Source: an uncultured Armatimonadota bacterium
Lineage (GTDB): Bacteria > Armatimonadota > UBA5829 > DTJY01
Direction of reading: 5' to 3'
Assembly (NCBI GenBank): GCA_937875395.1
Contig: CALNCU010000105.1
Coordinates: 1 to 21,201 of the forward strand
Length of the DNA stretch: 21,201 bases
The notes beneath the pieces are model-generated. The model ran no database searches. It worked only from the letters and a program-made list of their open reading frames with translations, and was not told where the DNA came from. The position numbers were made by a program, and so were the translations under genes. Shown piece after piece: positions 10,801-17,518 of this stretch. Positions within the stretch are counted from its first letter, which is position 1, and each line of letters begins with the position of its first letter.

Positions 10801-11904
10801 TGCCGTAGCAGGGTCGCCGGGCCGTATTTTTTTGTAGATGTCAAGAAGTGCGTCTTCTTTGGCTTGCGTGGTATCAAGTGCCAGCGTGGCATCTACGTAT
10901 TTGTTTACGCGAATTACGTTTAGCTTTGGAAAATTCATGCCCTCTATCTTCCGGGCAACTTCTTTTTCTATCTTTCCGTAGGCTTTAAGGATAAGCTTAT
11001 CCGTCTTTGGGTCTACAATATCTTCTGCAACCCTAAGCCCGATAAGATCGTCCTTTGTGGGGTTTTCAAGCGTTTCATGCTCGCCAAAGAGTTCTACAAG
11101 ATCGCCTGTGGTCTCTGATGGCGTAGATGGAGCTTCTACAATTATGCCGTCCATAGGCAGTTCTGCGGCAGAAAGTTTTTTGACTATATCCGCCGTAACT
11201 TTGGTGTCGGCATCGGCAACTATCTCACCTGTGGCACGGTCTATAACCGGTTCAAGGAGAACCCTTCCTTCTGCTCCTTCTGGCGTAACTGCCTCCATGC
11301 AGGGGCATGCCTCCGGGAAGACATTTAGTGCCCGGAGCAGTGTTGTGATAGGAAACTTCTTGGTCTGCCCTATGCGGATGGTAACTACATCATTGGCATC
11401 TGTTTCTACATCTACCCAGGCGCCTTCGCTTGGTATTATGGTTGCAAAGTAGAGAACACGTCCGCTGAAGTCCAGGGTGTCCTTAAAGTAGACGCCCGGT
11501 GACCTGGCAAGCTGGCTTACAACCACTCGCTCTGCGCCGTTTACAACAAACGTACCCTTTTCCGTCATAAGCGGAAGGTCGCCCAGATAGACTTCAGACT
11601 CTATGACCTCCCGGCCGGCGCCGGTAAGGCGCACCTTGGCCTTAACGGAAGCCTCGTACGTCATATCTCTTTCACGGCACTCTTCTATGCTGTATTTGGG
11701 CTCGCCTAGAGTATAATCAAGCAGCTCTAGTGATATGTTACCGGTAAAATCGTAGATTGGTGAGAAGCTTTGAAACAGCTCTCGAAGACCTTCTTGTAGG
11801 AACCACTCGTAGGAATCACGCTGGAGTTCCACGAGGTTTGGAACAGGTACCTCCGCCAAGGCAGCAGCGGTGGTACGGCTGTAAGAATGCTGGAATTCTT
11901 TCAT
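7837..11904 (-). CDS. rpoB: DNA-directed RNA polymerase beta subunit
   Basis: This is a 1355-residue catalytic subunit. I chose the ATG at 11904 ([10 protein letters not shown]), which has GGAGGG 6-7 nt upstream. The open frame runs 25 codons further, but that extension would overlap the rpoB promoter. The rifampicin-binding cluster ([16 protein letters not shown], then [17 protein letters not shown], about 495-530) has the sensitive residues. The C-terminal clamp and switch region ([20 protein letters not shown], about 1231-1250) is intact. An insertion at about 919-955 carries two CxxC pairs (C924/C927 and C942/C945), resembling a zinc ribbon; E. coli and Thermus lack this at the equivalent place. 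The C-terminal tail is highly charged. Confidence 0.97.
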   Translation of the reverse strand: [1355 protein letters not shown]

Positions 11905-11934
11905 GCAGCCCTCCTTCGAAAGACACGAAGAGGT

Positions 11935-11963
11935 ATTATACCAGCAGAAACGCCTTTTGTCAA
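11935..11963 (-). promoter_or_regulatory. Consensus sigma-70 promoter of rpoBC
   Basis: The minus strand reads TTGACA (11963-11958), a 17-nt spacer and TATAAT (11940-11935), a perfect match to the housekeeping consensus. Transcription would start near 11928, leaving a leader of only about 24 nt before the rpoB ATG. An A9 tract begins 24 nt upstream of the -35 box, the same offset as in the str promoter. rpoBC can therefore be transcribed independently of rplJL. Confidence 0.92.
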
Positions 11964-12014
11964 ACGTCTCTAGCTGCATGCCAAAATTTTTTTTTGCGTT
12001 TGTAGAATGAGATA

Positions 12015-12047
12015 GGGAGCGCAGCCGGATTGCTCTGCCGCGCTCCC
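12015..12047 (-). terminator. Hairpin between rplL and rpoB (partial terminator or processing site)
   Basis: An 8-bp stem GGGAGCGC/GCGCTCCC with a 17-nt loop lies 30-60 nt after the rplL stop. The minus strand continues TATCTCATT, so a clear T-tract is missing and termination is probably incomplete. By analogy with the attenuator and RNase III site between rplL and rpoB in E. coli, it may lower polymerase synthesis relative to L10/L12; this is inference. Confidence 0.5.
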
Positions 12048-12076
12048 GGTGTATTTTTATCCCTTGGTATCAGGAT

Positions 12077-12463
12077 TTACTTAATCTCTACGCTTGCGCC
12101 CTCGGCCTCAAGTTTGGCCTTCAGAGCTTCTGCGTCTTCTTTGCTTATCCCTTCCTTCAGCGGCTTAGGCGCACCCTCTACCAGGTCTTTGGCTTCCTTG
12201 AGTCCAAGGCTGGTTATCTCGCGGACGGCCTTGATTACCTGGATTTTCTTATCGCCGGCGCCGGTAAGAATAACATCAAAGGAGGTCTTCTCCTCTTCTG
12301 CGGGACCGGCCTCTGCAGCGCCGCCCGCCGCGGGTGCTGCTGCTGCCACGGGAACTGCGGCAGATACGCCGTACTTATCCTGAAGCGCCTTTACCAGCTC
12401 TGAGAGCTCAAGAACTGTAAGGGTATCAAGAGTGGATATGATATCTTCAATTTTGTTTGCCAT
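12077..12463 (-). CDS. rplL: 50S ribosomal protein L7/L12
   Basis: This is a 128-residue stalk protein of normal length that recruits and activates translational GTPases such as EF-G. The N-terminal dimerisation helices (about 1-32) are followed by an Ala/Pro/Gly-rich hinge (about 33-58). The globular C-terminal domain begins near KTSFDVIL and contains KIQVIKAVREITSLGLKEAK, the factor-binding surface. An AAGGAG sequence lies upstream of the ATG. It follows rplJ by 63 nt, the universal order, and is expected to be translated in several-fold excess over L10. Confidence 0.97.
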   Translation of the reverse strand: MANKIEDIISTLDTLTVLELSELVKALQDKYGVSAAVPVAAAAPAAGGAAEAGPAEEEKTSFDVILTGAGDKKIQVIKAVREITSLGLKEAKDLVEGAPKPLKEGISKEDAEALKAKLEAEGASVEIK

Positions 12464-12526
12464 GATGTTTGTATCTCCTTATGCTAATTTGGTTTTCAGC
12501 ACCGCATATAAACGGCACCGGTTAAT

Positions 12527-13045
12527 TTATGCAGACTTCTGATCTGTAACAGCCTGCAGTGTATATACAAGGTTGGACATAAGCCCCTGAAGTGTGCCGA
12601 CAAACCCGGTGATTGGGGATTGCATTGAACCCAGCATCTGGGCAACAAGCACTTCTCTGGGCGGAATCTTGGAGAGCGCCTGCACCTGATCCATGCCAAG
12701 AAACTGACCTTCAACCATCCCTGCCTTAAGGCTCATGTTTTTGTGTTCACGCACAAAATCTACAAGTGCCTTGGCGGATGCCACGGGGTCTGTCTTAACA
12801 AAGGCTACGGCTGTAGGCCCTGCAAGATACTCTGCCAGTACGCCGGCGGTCTCTTCACCTACTGCAAGCCCAAAGAGTGTGTTCTTGATAACCTTGTACT
12901 CTGCGCCCGCAGTTCTAAGCTTGCGCCGCAGGTCTGTGATCTCGCTTACCTTAAGACCGCGATAATCTGTAAGGAAGTATCCGGAGGAGGCCTCTACATC
13001 TTCCTTAATCTCTGCTACCATATCTATCTTCTCTTGTTTTGGCAA
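12527..13045 (-). CDS. rplJ: 50S ribosomal protein L10
   Basis: This 172-residue protein anchors the L7/L12 stalk to 23S rRNA. The N-terminal domain contains FLTDYRGLKVSEITDLRRKLR (about 24-44) and the KVIKNTLF motif. The C-terminal helix (about 128-165) would hold the L12 dimers. The start codon is TTG at 13045, supported by AAGGAGGTGA five nt upstream, an essentially complete anti-16S match; no ATG fits. It is preceded by its own promoter, an L10-type leader and an intrinsic terminator, so autoregulation by L10-L12 is likely. The gene pair rplK-rplA, which commonly precedes rplJ, is absent. Confidence 0.96.
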   Translation of the reverse strand: MPKQEKIDMVAEIKEDVEASSGYFLTDYRGLKVSEITDLRRKLRTAGAEYKVIKNTLFGLAVGEETAGVLAEYLAGPTAVAFVKTDPVASAKALVDFVREHKNMSLKAGMVEGQFLGMDQVQALSKIPPREVLVAQMLGSMQSPITGFVGTLQGLMSNLVYTLQAVTDQKSA

Positions 13046-13126
13046 CTATATCACCTCCTTGCCTTACGCGACCACAGCCCATAGATACCAATGCTGTAAA
13101 CCGGCATTTCTGAAGTTCTGCAATCA

Positions 13127-13166
13127 CAAAATAAAAAGGGGACCGCCGTATAACCGGGATCCCCTT
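13127..13166 (-). terminator. Intrinsic terminator of the L10 leader
   Basis: On the minus strand AAGGGGATC pairs with GGTCCCCTT (one G-U pair) and the 3' arm runs into TTTTTATTTT. It lies between the leader fold and rplJ, about 80 nt before the start codon. This is where L10-leader attenuators are placed in other bacteria. Confidence 0.85.
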
Positions 13167-13280
13167 AAAAATCAGTAGGTGTTCGGAGTATTGGCCGAAC
13201 AGTTTCCCAGCCTCGGCAGGCGGGCTATTGCCCATTATGATTAACACCTGCTGTCTACAGCGCTCTCGTTATTTAATTTC
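13167..13280 (-). ncRNA. Ribosomal protein L10 leader (autoregulatory mRNA element)
   Basis: The segment folds as an L10 leader. A closing helix pairs AGGTGTT (13249-13243) with AACACCT (13183-13177), extended by CAG/CTG after a 1-nt internal loop. Inside are a GGGC-AATA-GCCC hairpin and a second arm GCCGAGG...TTCGGC with the conserved CTGCCGAGG. The TTAATCATAAT bulge beside the first arm fits the kink-turn bound by L10. The known model is that the L10-L12 complex binds this RNA and favours the downstream terminator or blocks rplJ translation. Confidence 0.85.
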
Positions 13281-13286
13281 AGACGT

Positions 13287-13316
13287 ATCTTAACACACTG
13301 CGGGCGTTTATGTCAA
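13287..13316 (-). promoter_or_regulatory. Promoter of rplJL
   Basis: The minus strand has TTGACA (13316-13311), an 18-nt spacer and TAAGAT (13292-13287), with the start expected near 13280. The -35 box is perfect and the -10 box matches four of six positions, with T-rich context. The -35 box sits in the loop of a perfect inverted repeat whose arm overlaps the -10 box. Confidence 0.7.
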
Positions 13317-13332
13317 CATCCGCAGTGTGTTA
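13291..13332. repeat. Perfect 13-bp inverted repeat enclosing the rplJ promoter
   Basis: TAACACACTGCGG (13291-13303) and CCGCAGTGTGTTA (13320-13332) are exact reverse complements separated by 16 nt. As RNA made from pilQ it would form a strong hairpin 8 nt after the pilQ stop codon, but no T-tract follows. As DNA it brackets the -35 box of the rplJ promoter. Confidence 0.9.
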
Positions 13333-13339
13333 TTTGCAA

Positions 13340-15001
13340 TTAAGGAGTTACACCTATTCCTACTCCGCTGCCGGCCATGGGTTTATCCGGTACTATTGTG
13401 GGCGTAAGGAAGATTAAAAGCTCCGTGTTCTTACTTGATTTTGATGTGCTGCTGAAGAGCGGCCCAATGATTGGAAGATTGCCCAAAAGCGGTATCTTGG
13501 ATACGCTGGAACTCTCTTCTTTTCTTATTATTCCGCCAAGTACTATTGTTTCGCCGTTTGCCACACGCCTGGTGGTTTGCAGGGTCTGCTCGGTAACAAT
13601 AGGAACTTCTGTGCCGTCTGGGCCCTTCTGCGTGCCGGGGCTGTCAGAAATTGTAGGCTGAATTGTACAGGTAATTGAATTATCAGAGTTATTTACTCTG
13701 GGCAGAACCAAAAGCTCCGTTGCAACATCCAGGAACTGCACCGTATAGTTTGTAATTGGGTTGCCCCTTGAGTCATATGTTGTGGTAGATGTCCAGTAAG
13801 GGTATGACTTGCCTATTTGAATGGTTGCCGGAACGTTGTTCATTGTAGATATGAGCGGTCCGTTTACCAGCTTACCCTTGCTATTTGCGAGCGATGCCTT
13901 CAGGTTTGCTATGACATTACCGTTTGCATAGCCTACCATAACGTTGCCCACTGTATTAAATGTATTTGAAAAAGTGGTGCCCAGCCTCTCCAGCCGCCAG
14001 TCTATGCCCAGCGTAGATGCATCGTCTGTGCTGATTTCCACAAATTCTGCTTTAATCATGATCTGCTTGGGGGCAACGTCAAGCTGGCGTACAAGATTTT
14101 TCATCTCTTCCAGCCCTTCTTCATCGCCGCGCACAATCAATGAGTTATCCAGGTCATAAGGCATTATAAAGTCTATGCCCTTGGGGAGCAGTGCTGAACC
14201 CTGACTAGCTACTCCTCCTCTCCCCGCTGCCGGTGCAGCAGGGGCGGCTCCTCCGGGAGCAGCGCCGGGCATTGCGGGAGGCGCTCCCGGCATTCCAAAC
14301 TGTGCGGCTTCACCGCCTACCCCGGCTACGCGGCCGGCCGCGCGGTTATCTCTTAGAGATTCCGAAAACGGAGGGGTGGAGTTCTGCGGAGTTGCTGTCT
14401 GCACATCCTGTTTCAGGTCTACGCCGGGCTTAATGTAAGCTTTTTCTATTTTGCTTGCATCTTCCAGCTTATACAGTCCAAGCAGCCACATCATATCTGT
14501 GGATGCGCAATTGTAGAGTTTTATTGTCTCTACTTTTGTTTCGCGCGCTGCCTCTGACATTCTTGGAACTCTATCTGCCGGAGCCTGATATGTATCATCT
14601 CTACTGCCTGCAGATGGGGAAGCCTGTTGATTTACCGCCTGTACAGGCTGGGCAACGGCGCTGCTTATGATATAAACACCGTTTGCCTCGCGCCGCCACA
14701 TGCAGCCCACGCTCTCAACAACGTATTTAAGCGCCATTTCAAGCGGCATATTTCTAAGAGTGGCGGTTACCTTGCTTTGCAGTTTCTCCGGGTCGGCAAT
14801 AATTATGCTCTGCTTGCTCTCACGCGCAAGCATAAGCACAACCTTAGATAAGTCGGCATCAACCACATCCAGCGAGATCACACCGGCTGCGCCGGCGGCC
14901 TGGGCATGTGCCGCAGGTACCCCCAAGATACCAATGAGTACGGCGAGCGATATGCAAATCAGGCTGCACGCCCATACCCGTTTTATATTTACCGAGACCA
15001 T
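13340..15001 (-). CDS. pilQ: Type IV pilus secretin PilQ
   Basis: This 553-residue protein would form the outer-membrane pore for the pilus. The start is ATG 15001 (MVSVNIKRVW), with GGGGGAGG six nt upstream; a longer frame adds 15 residues in front of the signal peptide. A signal peptide ends near AHA-Q (33). An STN domain covers about 42-112. An N1-type domain (about 155-310) is interrupted by a Pro/Ala/Gly-rich linker (about 185-275). The secretin core (313-538) holds the family signature VANGETIVLGGII (490-502) and KIPLLGNLPIIGPLF (502-516). At 553 residues it is short for PilQ and has no AMIN domains. It is the last gene of the pilus cluster. Confidence 0.92.
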   Translation of the reverse strand: MVSVNIKRVWACSLICISLAVLIGILGVPAAHAQAAGAAGVISLDVVDADLSKVVLMLARESKQSIIIADPEKLQSKVTATLRNMPLEMALKYVVESVGCMWRREANGVYIISSAVAQPVQAVNQQASPSAGSRDDTYQAPADRVPRMSEAARETKVETIKLYNCASTDMMWLLGLYKLEDASKIEKAYIKPGVDLKQDVQTATPQNSTPPFSESLRDNRAAGRVAGVGGEAAQFGMPGAPPAMPGAAPGGAAPAAPAAGRGGVASQGSALLPKGIDFIMPYDLDNSLIVRGDEEGLEEMKNLVRQLDVAPKQIMIKAEFVEISTDDASTLGIDWRLERLGTTFSNTFNTVGNVMVGYANGNVIANLKASLANSKGKLVNGPLISTMNNVPATIQIGKSYPYWTSTTTYDSRGNPITNYTVQFLDVATELLVLPRVNNSDNSITCTIQPTISDSPGTQKGPDGTEVPIVTEQTLQTTRRVANGETIVLGGIIRKEESSSVSKIPLLGNLPIIGPLFSSTSKSSKNTELLIFLTPTIVPDKPMAGSGVGIGVTP

Positions 15002-15103
15002 AAAATCCTCCCCCGGATTACATGTCAGTAATAGAAATGCTTTCAAGGCGCCGGCTTATACAGTATTTGCTCTGTTTAAAGCCGCCTGCAAGCACATTTT
15101 ATT

Positions 15104-15112
15104 ATTATATCA
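15104..15112 (-). promoter_or_regulatory. Candidate extended -10 promoter for pilQ
   Basis: The minus strand reads TGATATAAT, a perfect extended -10 element, about 100 nt upstream of the pilQ start. No good -35 box lies 17-18 nt upstream, which extended -10 promoters can tolerate. It may give pilQ an internal promoter in addition to read-through from pilM. Confidence 0.4.
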
Positions 15113-15132
15113 CAAATGCTTCCTATTTGCGT

Positions 15133-15768
15133 CTACCATCTGTTTGAGTTGCTACTGCCGGAACTACCACTGCCGGAGCTGCTGCCGCTCCTATTAAACA
15201 GACTGCCGCCGCTGCTGCCACTGTTGCTGCCACCAAACAGACCGCCGCTGCTGCCGCTTGTACCGGTACCGGAAGACATACTTGCTGCGCTTGACCGGGT
15301 ACCTGCAACTCCAAAGAAGGCCCCTATATCAAACGCATCCGCATAGCCTACGGGGATTTTAATGACTACTTTCTTTGGCGCAGGCTTTACAGCTTCCTTA
15401 ACTACGGCAGGAGGAGGCGCCAGTACTACAGGAGGAGCCTCTTTTTGCGGGCCGATTATGTAGACTGCCTTATCTTTGCGCATTGTTAAATTTGCCGCCT
15501 TTAGCACAGCGGAAAGCGCATCCGGAAACGGTATATCCACCAACTTTACGTTTACTGTTCCTTGAACCCCGGGTTCAAAGGCGTAGTTCTGGCCGCTCCC
15601 CTCAAACAGCATCTCTATTGCATTTTTGACGGCAACATCTTTAAAATTAACGGTAACGCGTTTAACATTGCCACCGGCGTTTTGCTGTGCAAGGGCAGGT
15701 TTTAATGCAGCCCCCATGAGTAACAGCGCGAATACGCTTATGGGAACGATATATCGGATGATTCTCAT
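15133..15768 (-). CDS. Short STN-domain protein, secretin-like N-terminal module
   Basis: This 211-residue exported protein has a signal peptide ending near ALA-Q (27) and one STN domain (about 36-105), the periplasmic module of secretins and TonB-dependent receptors. A proline-rich stretch (108-131) is followed by the beginning of an N1-like domain (KIPVGYADAFDIGAFFG, 137-153). It then turns into a Gly/Ser-rich tail (158-211) and stops. No secretin barrel follows. The start ATG has AAAGGGGTG upstream. It lies between the pilP-like gene and pilQ and repeats the N-terminal architecture of PilQ. It could be a partner that extends the secretin vestibule, or a truncated secretin copy; the intact reading frame and signal peptide favour a working protein. 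Confidence 0.8.
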   Translation of the reverse strand: MRIIRYIVPISVFALLLMGAALKPALAQQNAGGNVKRVTVNFKDVAVKNAIEMLFEGSGQNYAFEPGVQGTVNVKLVDIPFPDALSAVLKAANLTMRKDKAVYIIGPQKEAPPVVLAPPPAVVKEAVKPAPKKVVIKIPVGYADAFDIGAFFGVAGTRSSAASMSSGTGTSGSSGGLFGGSNSGSSGGSLFNRSGSSSGSGSSGSSNSNRW

Positions 15769-15827
15769 TTCCGAACACCCCTTTCTATTAGCAACAGGTT
15801 CCTATATCAAATTATTTAGACGCGGCG

Positions 15828-15847
15828 TGGATAAAAGTGTTTATCCA
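15828..15847. repeat. 8-bp inverted repeat upstream of the STN gene
   Basis: TGGATAAA and TTTATCCA are separated by four nt, about 60 nt upstream of the STN gene. It could be an mRNA hairpin or an operator. There is no T-run directly after it on either strand. Confidence 0.4.
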
Positions 15848-15886
15848 TACTATTACTTCACCAAAAAGTTATGCTGTTTAACAAGG

Positions 15887-15921
15887 CTTCGGCAGCGGCG
15901 CCTCCGGCTCGTGGGCCGAAG
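15887..15921 (-). other. GC-rich stem-loop between the pilP-like and STN genes
   Basis: CTTCGGC pairs exactly with GCCGAAG across a 21-nt GC-rich loop that can pair further. It lies in the 214-nt gap, the longest within the pilus cluster. The minus-strand continuation CCTTGTTAAA is a poor terminator tail, so it may instead be an mRNA stabiliser or processing site setting different levels for upstream and downstream genes. Confidence 0.45.
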
Positions 15922-15982
15922 TATCCGGGATATATTTAAGTTTATACGCTACTAGATTTTTCCCATTTAGTATGAATATTAT

Positions 15983-16702
15983 CTACATGATTGGCGCAAT
16001 GACGCCATCGCCGCCGCCAACAGGCGACTCATCTGAATCGCTGGTCACTATTGAACCTTGCAAATTCACCCTAACAGTGAACGGTTTTTTTGTGTCCAGG
16101 GTCTTTAATACTATCTGATCCGGAGTTATGCTCTCCACTCTAACCCTGGAGCCGCTGCGGTTGACAACCATCCCCGGAGTAACTATATCAGAACGCCCAT
16201 CTGTCTCTAGTATAGCGCTGATCTTGCTATTCATCAACACTCCCGCCATACGCCTTACCGGCTGCGGGGGCAGCGTCTCTGTTACAACCTCTACCGCGCC
16301 AAGTTTTTTAACAGGGGCCGGCGCTATTCTAACATGACTGATGCTGGGCAGCATACTAATAAGTATCTGCGTACGGTTCGGCTTGCGTGTAAACGGCTTA
16401 AACGGGTCTTTTCTATACGGCAGCAAGGCCTCTTTTGATACTGCAGGAGTTGCTGCCGGCGTAGCAGGGCTAGCCCCTCCCGGCATGCCGGGGCCTCCGC
16501 CCGCTTCCGGCACACCCGCCGGAGATGGCCCGCCGGCTCCGGCGGCCGGCATATCTGCCGGGGGCGTACTTGCAGTATTTGTAGAGCTTGTTGCACTTAA
16601 CCGAAGTAATAGAAAGACTACGGCCACTAATATAACAGCTGTTCCGGCTACTACAACAGGCAAGTTCTTCCTGTCCTGAAGCCAAGACTTAACCGCATCC
16701 AT
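15983..16702 (-). CDS. PilP-like pilus assembly protein
   Basis: This 239-residue protein has one N-terminal membrane segment (about 14-34), a Pro/Ala/Gly-rich linker (about 38-88), the YRKDPFKPF motif (96-104) and a compact beta domain (about 146-215). The RDPF-type motif followed by a small domain with RRMAGVLMNSKISAILETDG is typical of PilP and the homologous region of GspC, which connect the PilN/PilO platform to the secretin. Unlike classical PilP it is anchored by a membrane helix and shows no lipobox cysteine. An AAAGGG sequence precedes the ATG. It follows the pilO-like gene by 36 nt. The identification rests on motif and position and is somewhat less certain than that of pilM or pilQ. 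Confidence 0.75.
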   Translation of the reverse strand: MDAVKSWLQDRKNLPVVVAGTAVILVAVVFLLLRLSATSSTNTASTPPADMPAAGAGGPSPAGVPEAGGGPGMPGGASPATPAATPAVSKEALLPYRKDPFKPFTRKPNRTQILISMLPSISHVRIAPAPVKKLGAVEVVTETLPPQPVRRMAGVLMNSKISAILETDGRSDIVTPGMVVNRSGSRVRVESITPDQIVLKTLDTKKPFTVRVNLQGSIVTSDSDESPVGGGDGVIAPIM

Positions 16703-16738
16703 TTTAAACCCTTTCGCTTAATTAGGCAAAGACTATTT

Positions 16739-17476
16739 TTACGGTGCCGCACCTGGCGGTGCGCCGGGCGGCGCACCGGGCGGAGGCATCATGCCGGGAT
16801 CTCCCGGGCCGCCGGGGCCTGCTGCACCGGCTGCTGCAGAAGCAGCTCCGGCCATTGGTATGGTTGGGCCGGGGTCTCCCTTTGGAAATATATATACCGT
16901 AACGGCGTATGTTGCCGTAATATTTGGGCTCTCCCCTGTCAGGCTTACCGGGTCTACCTGAACCAGCCTTGGGAATTTATTCCAAGAACGTATATGAGCC
17001 ATAATGGCTGCAAAATCACCAACTACCGTAAAATTCCCTACAGGAATCTTTATGAGCGATGTCTCCAGGGCATTAGGGGATACCGGAGGAGCCGGCAGTG
17101 AAAAAGTACTTGTAAGCTTAACTCCTGTCTTGGTGGGCCAGCTTTTAAGGAGCGGCCCCAGCGTGAGCGATTGTTCTTTCCATAACTGTACCATGCCAAC
17201 GGGCCTGTTGACAAAGGAAAGGTTGGGCATTTTGTTATCCATATAATAGTTAAGCTTCCAGAACATCAGATGATTTTTTTGTTTAGCGGCTTCCAGTTCC
17301 CTCTCAACCTGAGCTTTTCTCTGCCACATGCCTTCCGCCTTATCATATCTTTCCTGAAGCACCACCAGGCGGGCCTGGGCCGGTTTAACCATAAGAAACA
17401 GCATGGATGCACCGGCTATTATGCATGTAAGTACGCCAATTATAACCACATGTATAACTTTAAATTTAGATGCCAT
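16739..17476 (-). CDS. pilO: PilO-like pilus assembly protein
   Basis: This protein of about 245 residues has one membrane helix (about 8-30), a coiled coil (about 33-68) and a periplasmic alpha/beta region (about 85-200), the layout of PilO. PilO pairs with PilN in the inner-membrane alignment complex. Two starts are possible: ATG 17476 or GTG 17482 two codons upstream. I prefer the ATG, which sits 10 nt after AAAAGGA. The C-terminal 45 residues are a Pro/Gly/Ala tail ending in APPGAPPGAAP, which is not part of the usual domain. Sequence identity to PilO is low by eye, so the call relies on topology and its place between pilN and a pilP-like gene. Confidence 0.8.
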   Translation of the reverse strand: MASKFKVIHVVIIGVLTCIIAGASMLFLMVKPAQARLVVLQERYDKAEGMWQRKAQVERELEAAKQKNHLMFWKLNYYMDNKMPNLSFVNRPVGMVQLWKEQSLTLGPLLKSWPTKTGVKLTSTFSLPAPPVSPNALETSLIKIPVGNFTVVGDFAAIMAHIRSWNKFPRLVQVDPVSLTGESPNITATYAVTVYIFPKGDPGPTIPMAGAASAAAGAAGPGGPGDPGMMPPPGAPPGAPPGAAP

Positions 17477-17518
17477 TAACACTATATCCTTTTATATTGC
17501 CTGCACCATCAACCATAC

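Noticed and set aside
11905..11979. N-terminal extension of RpoB by 25 residues
   Set aside because: The extension contains the -35 and -10 boxes of the rpoB promoter and does not resemble any RpoB N-terminus; the ATG at 11904 has a strong ribosome site.
13005..13247. Minus-strand frame of 80 codons through the L10 leader
   Set aside because: It overlaps the structured leader, the terminator and the rplJ start in another frame; the RNA fold explains this region better.
15133..15314. GC-rich triplet-like repeats encoding the Gly/Ser tail, considered as a CRISPR or minisatellite
   Set aside because: The units are short, irregular and codon-phased, without spacers, so they are simply low-complexity coding sequence.
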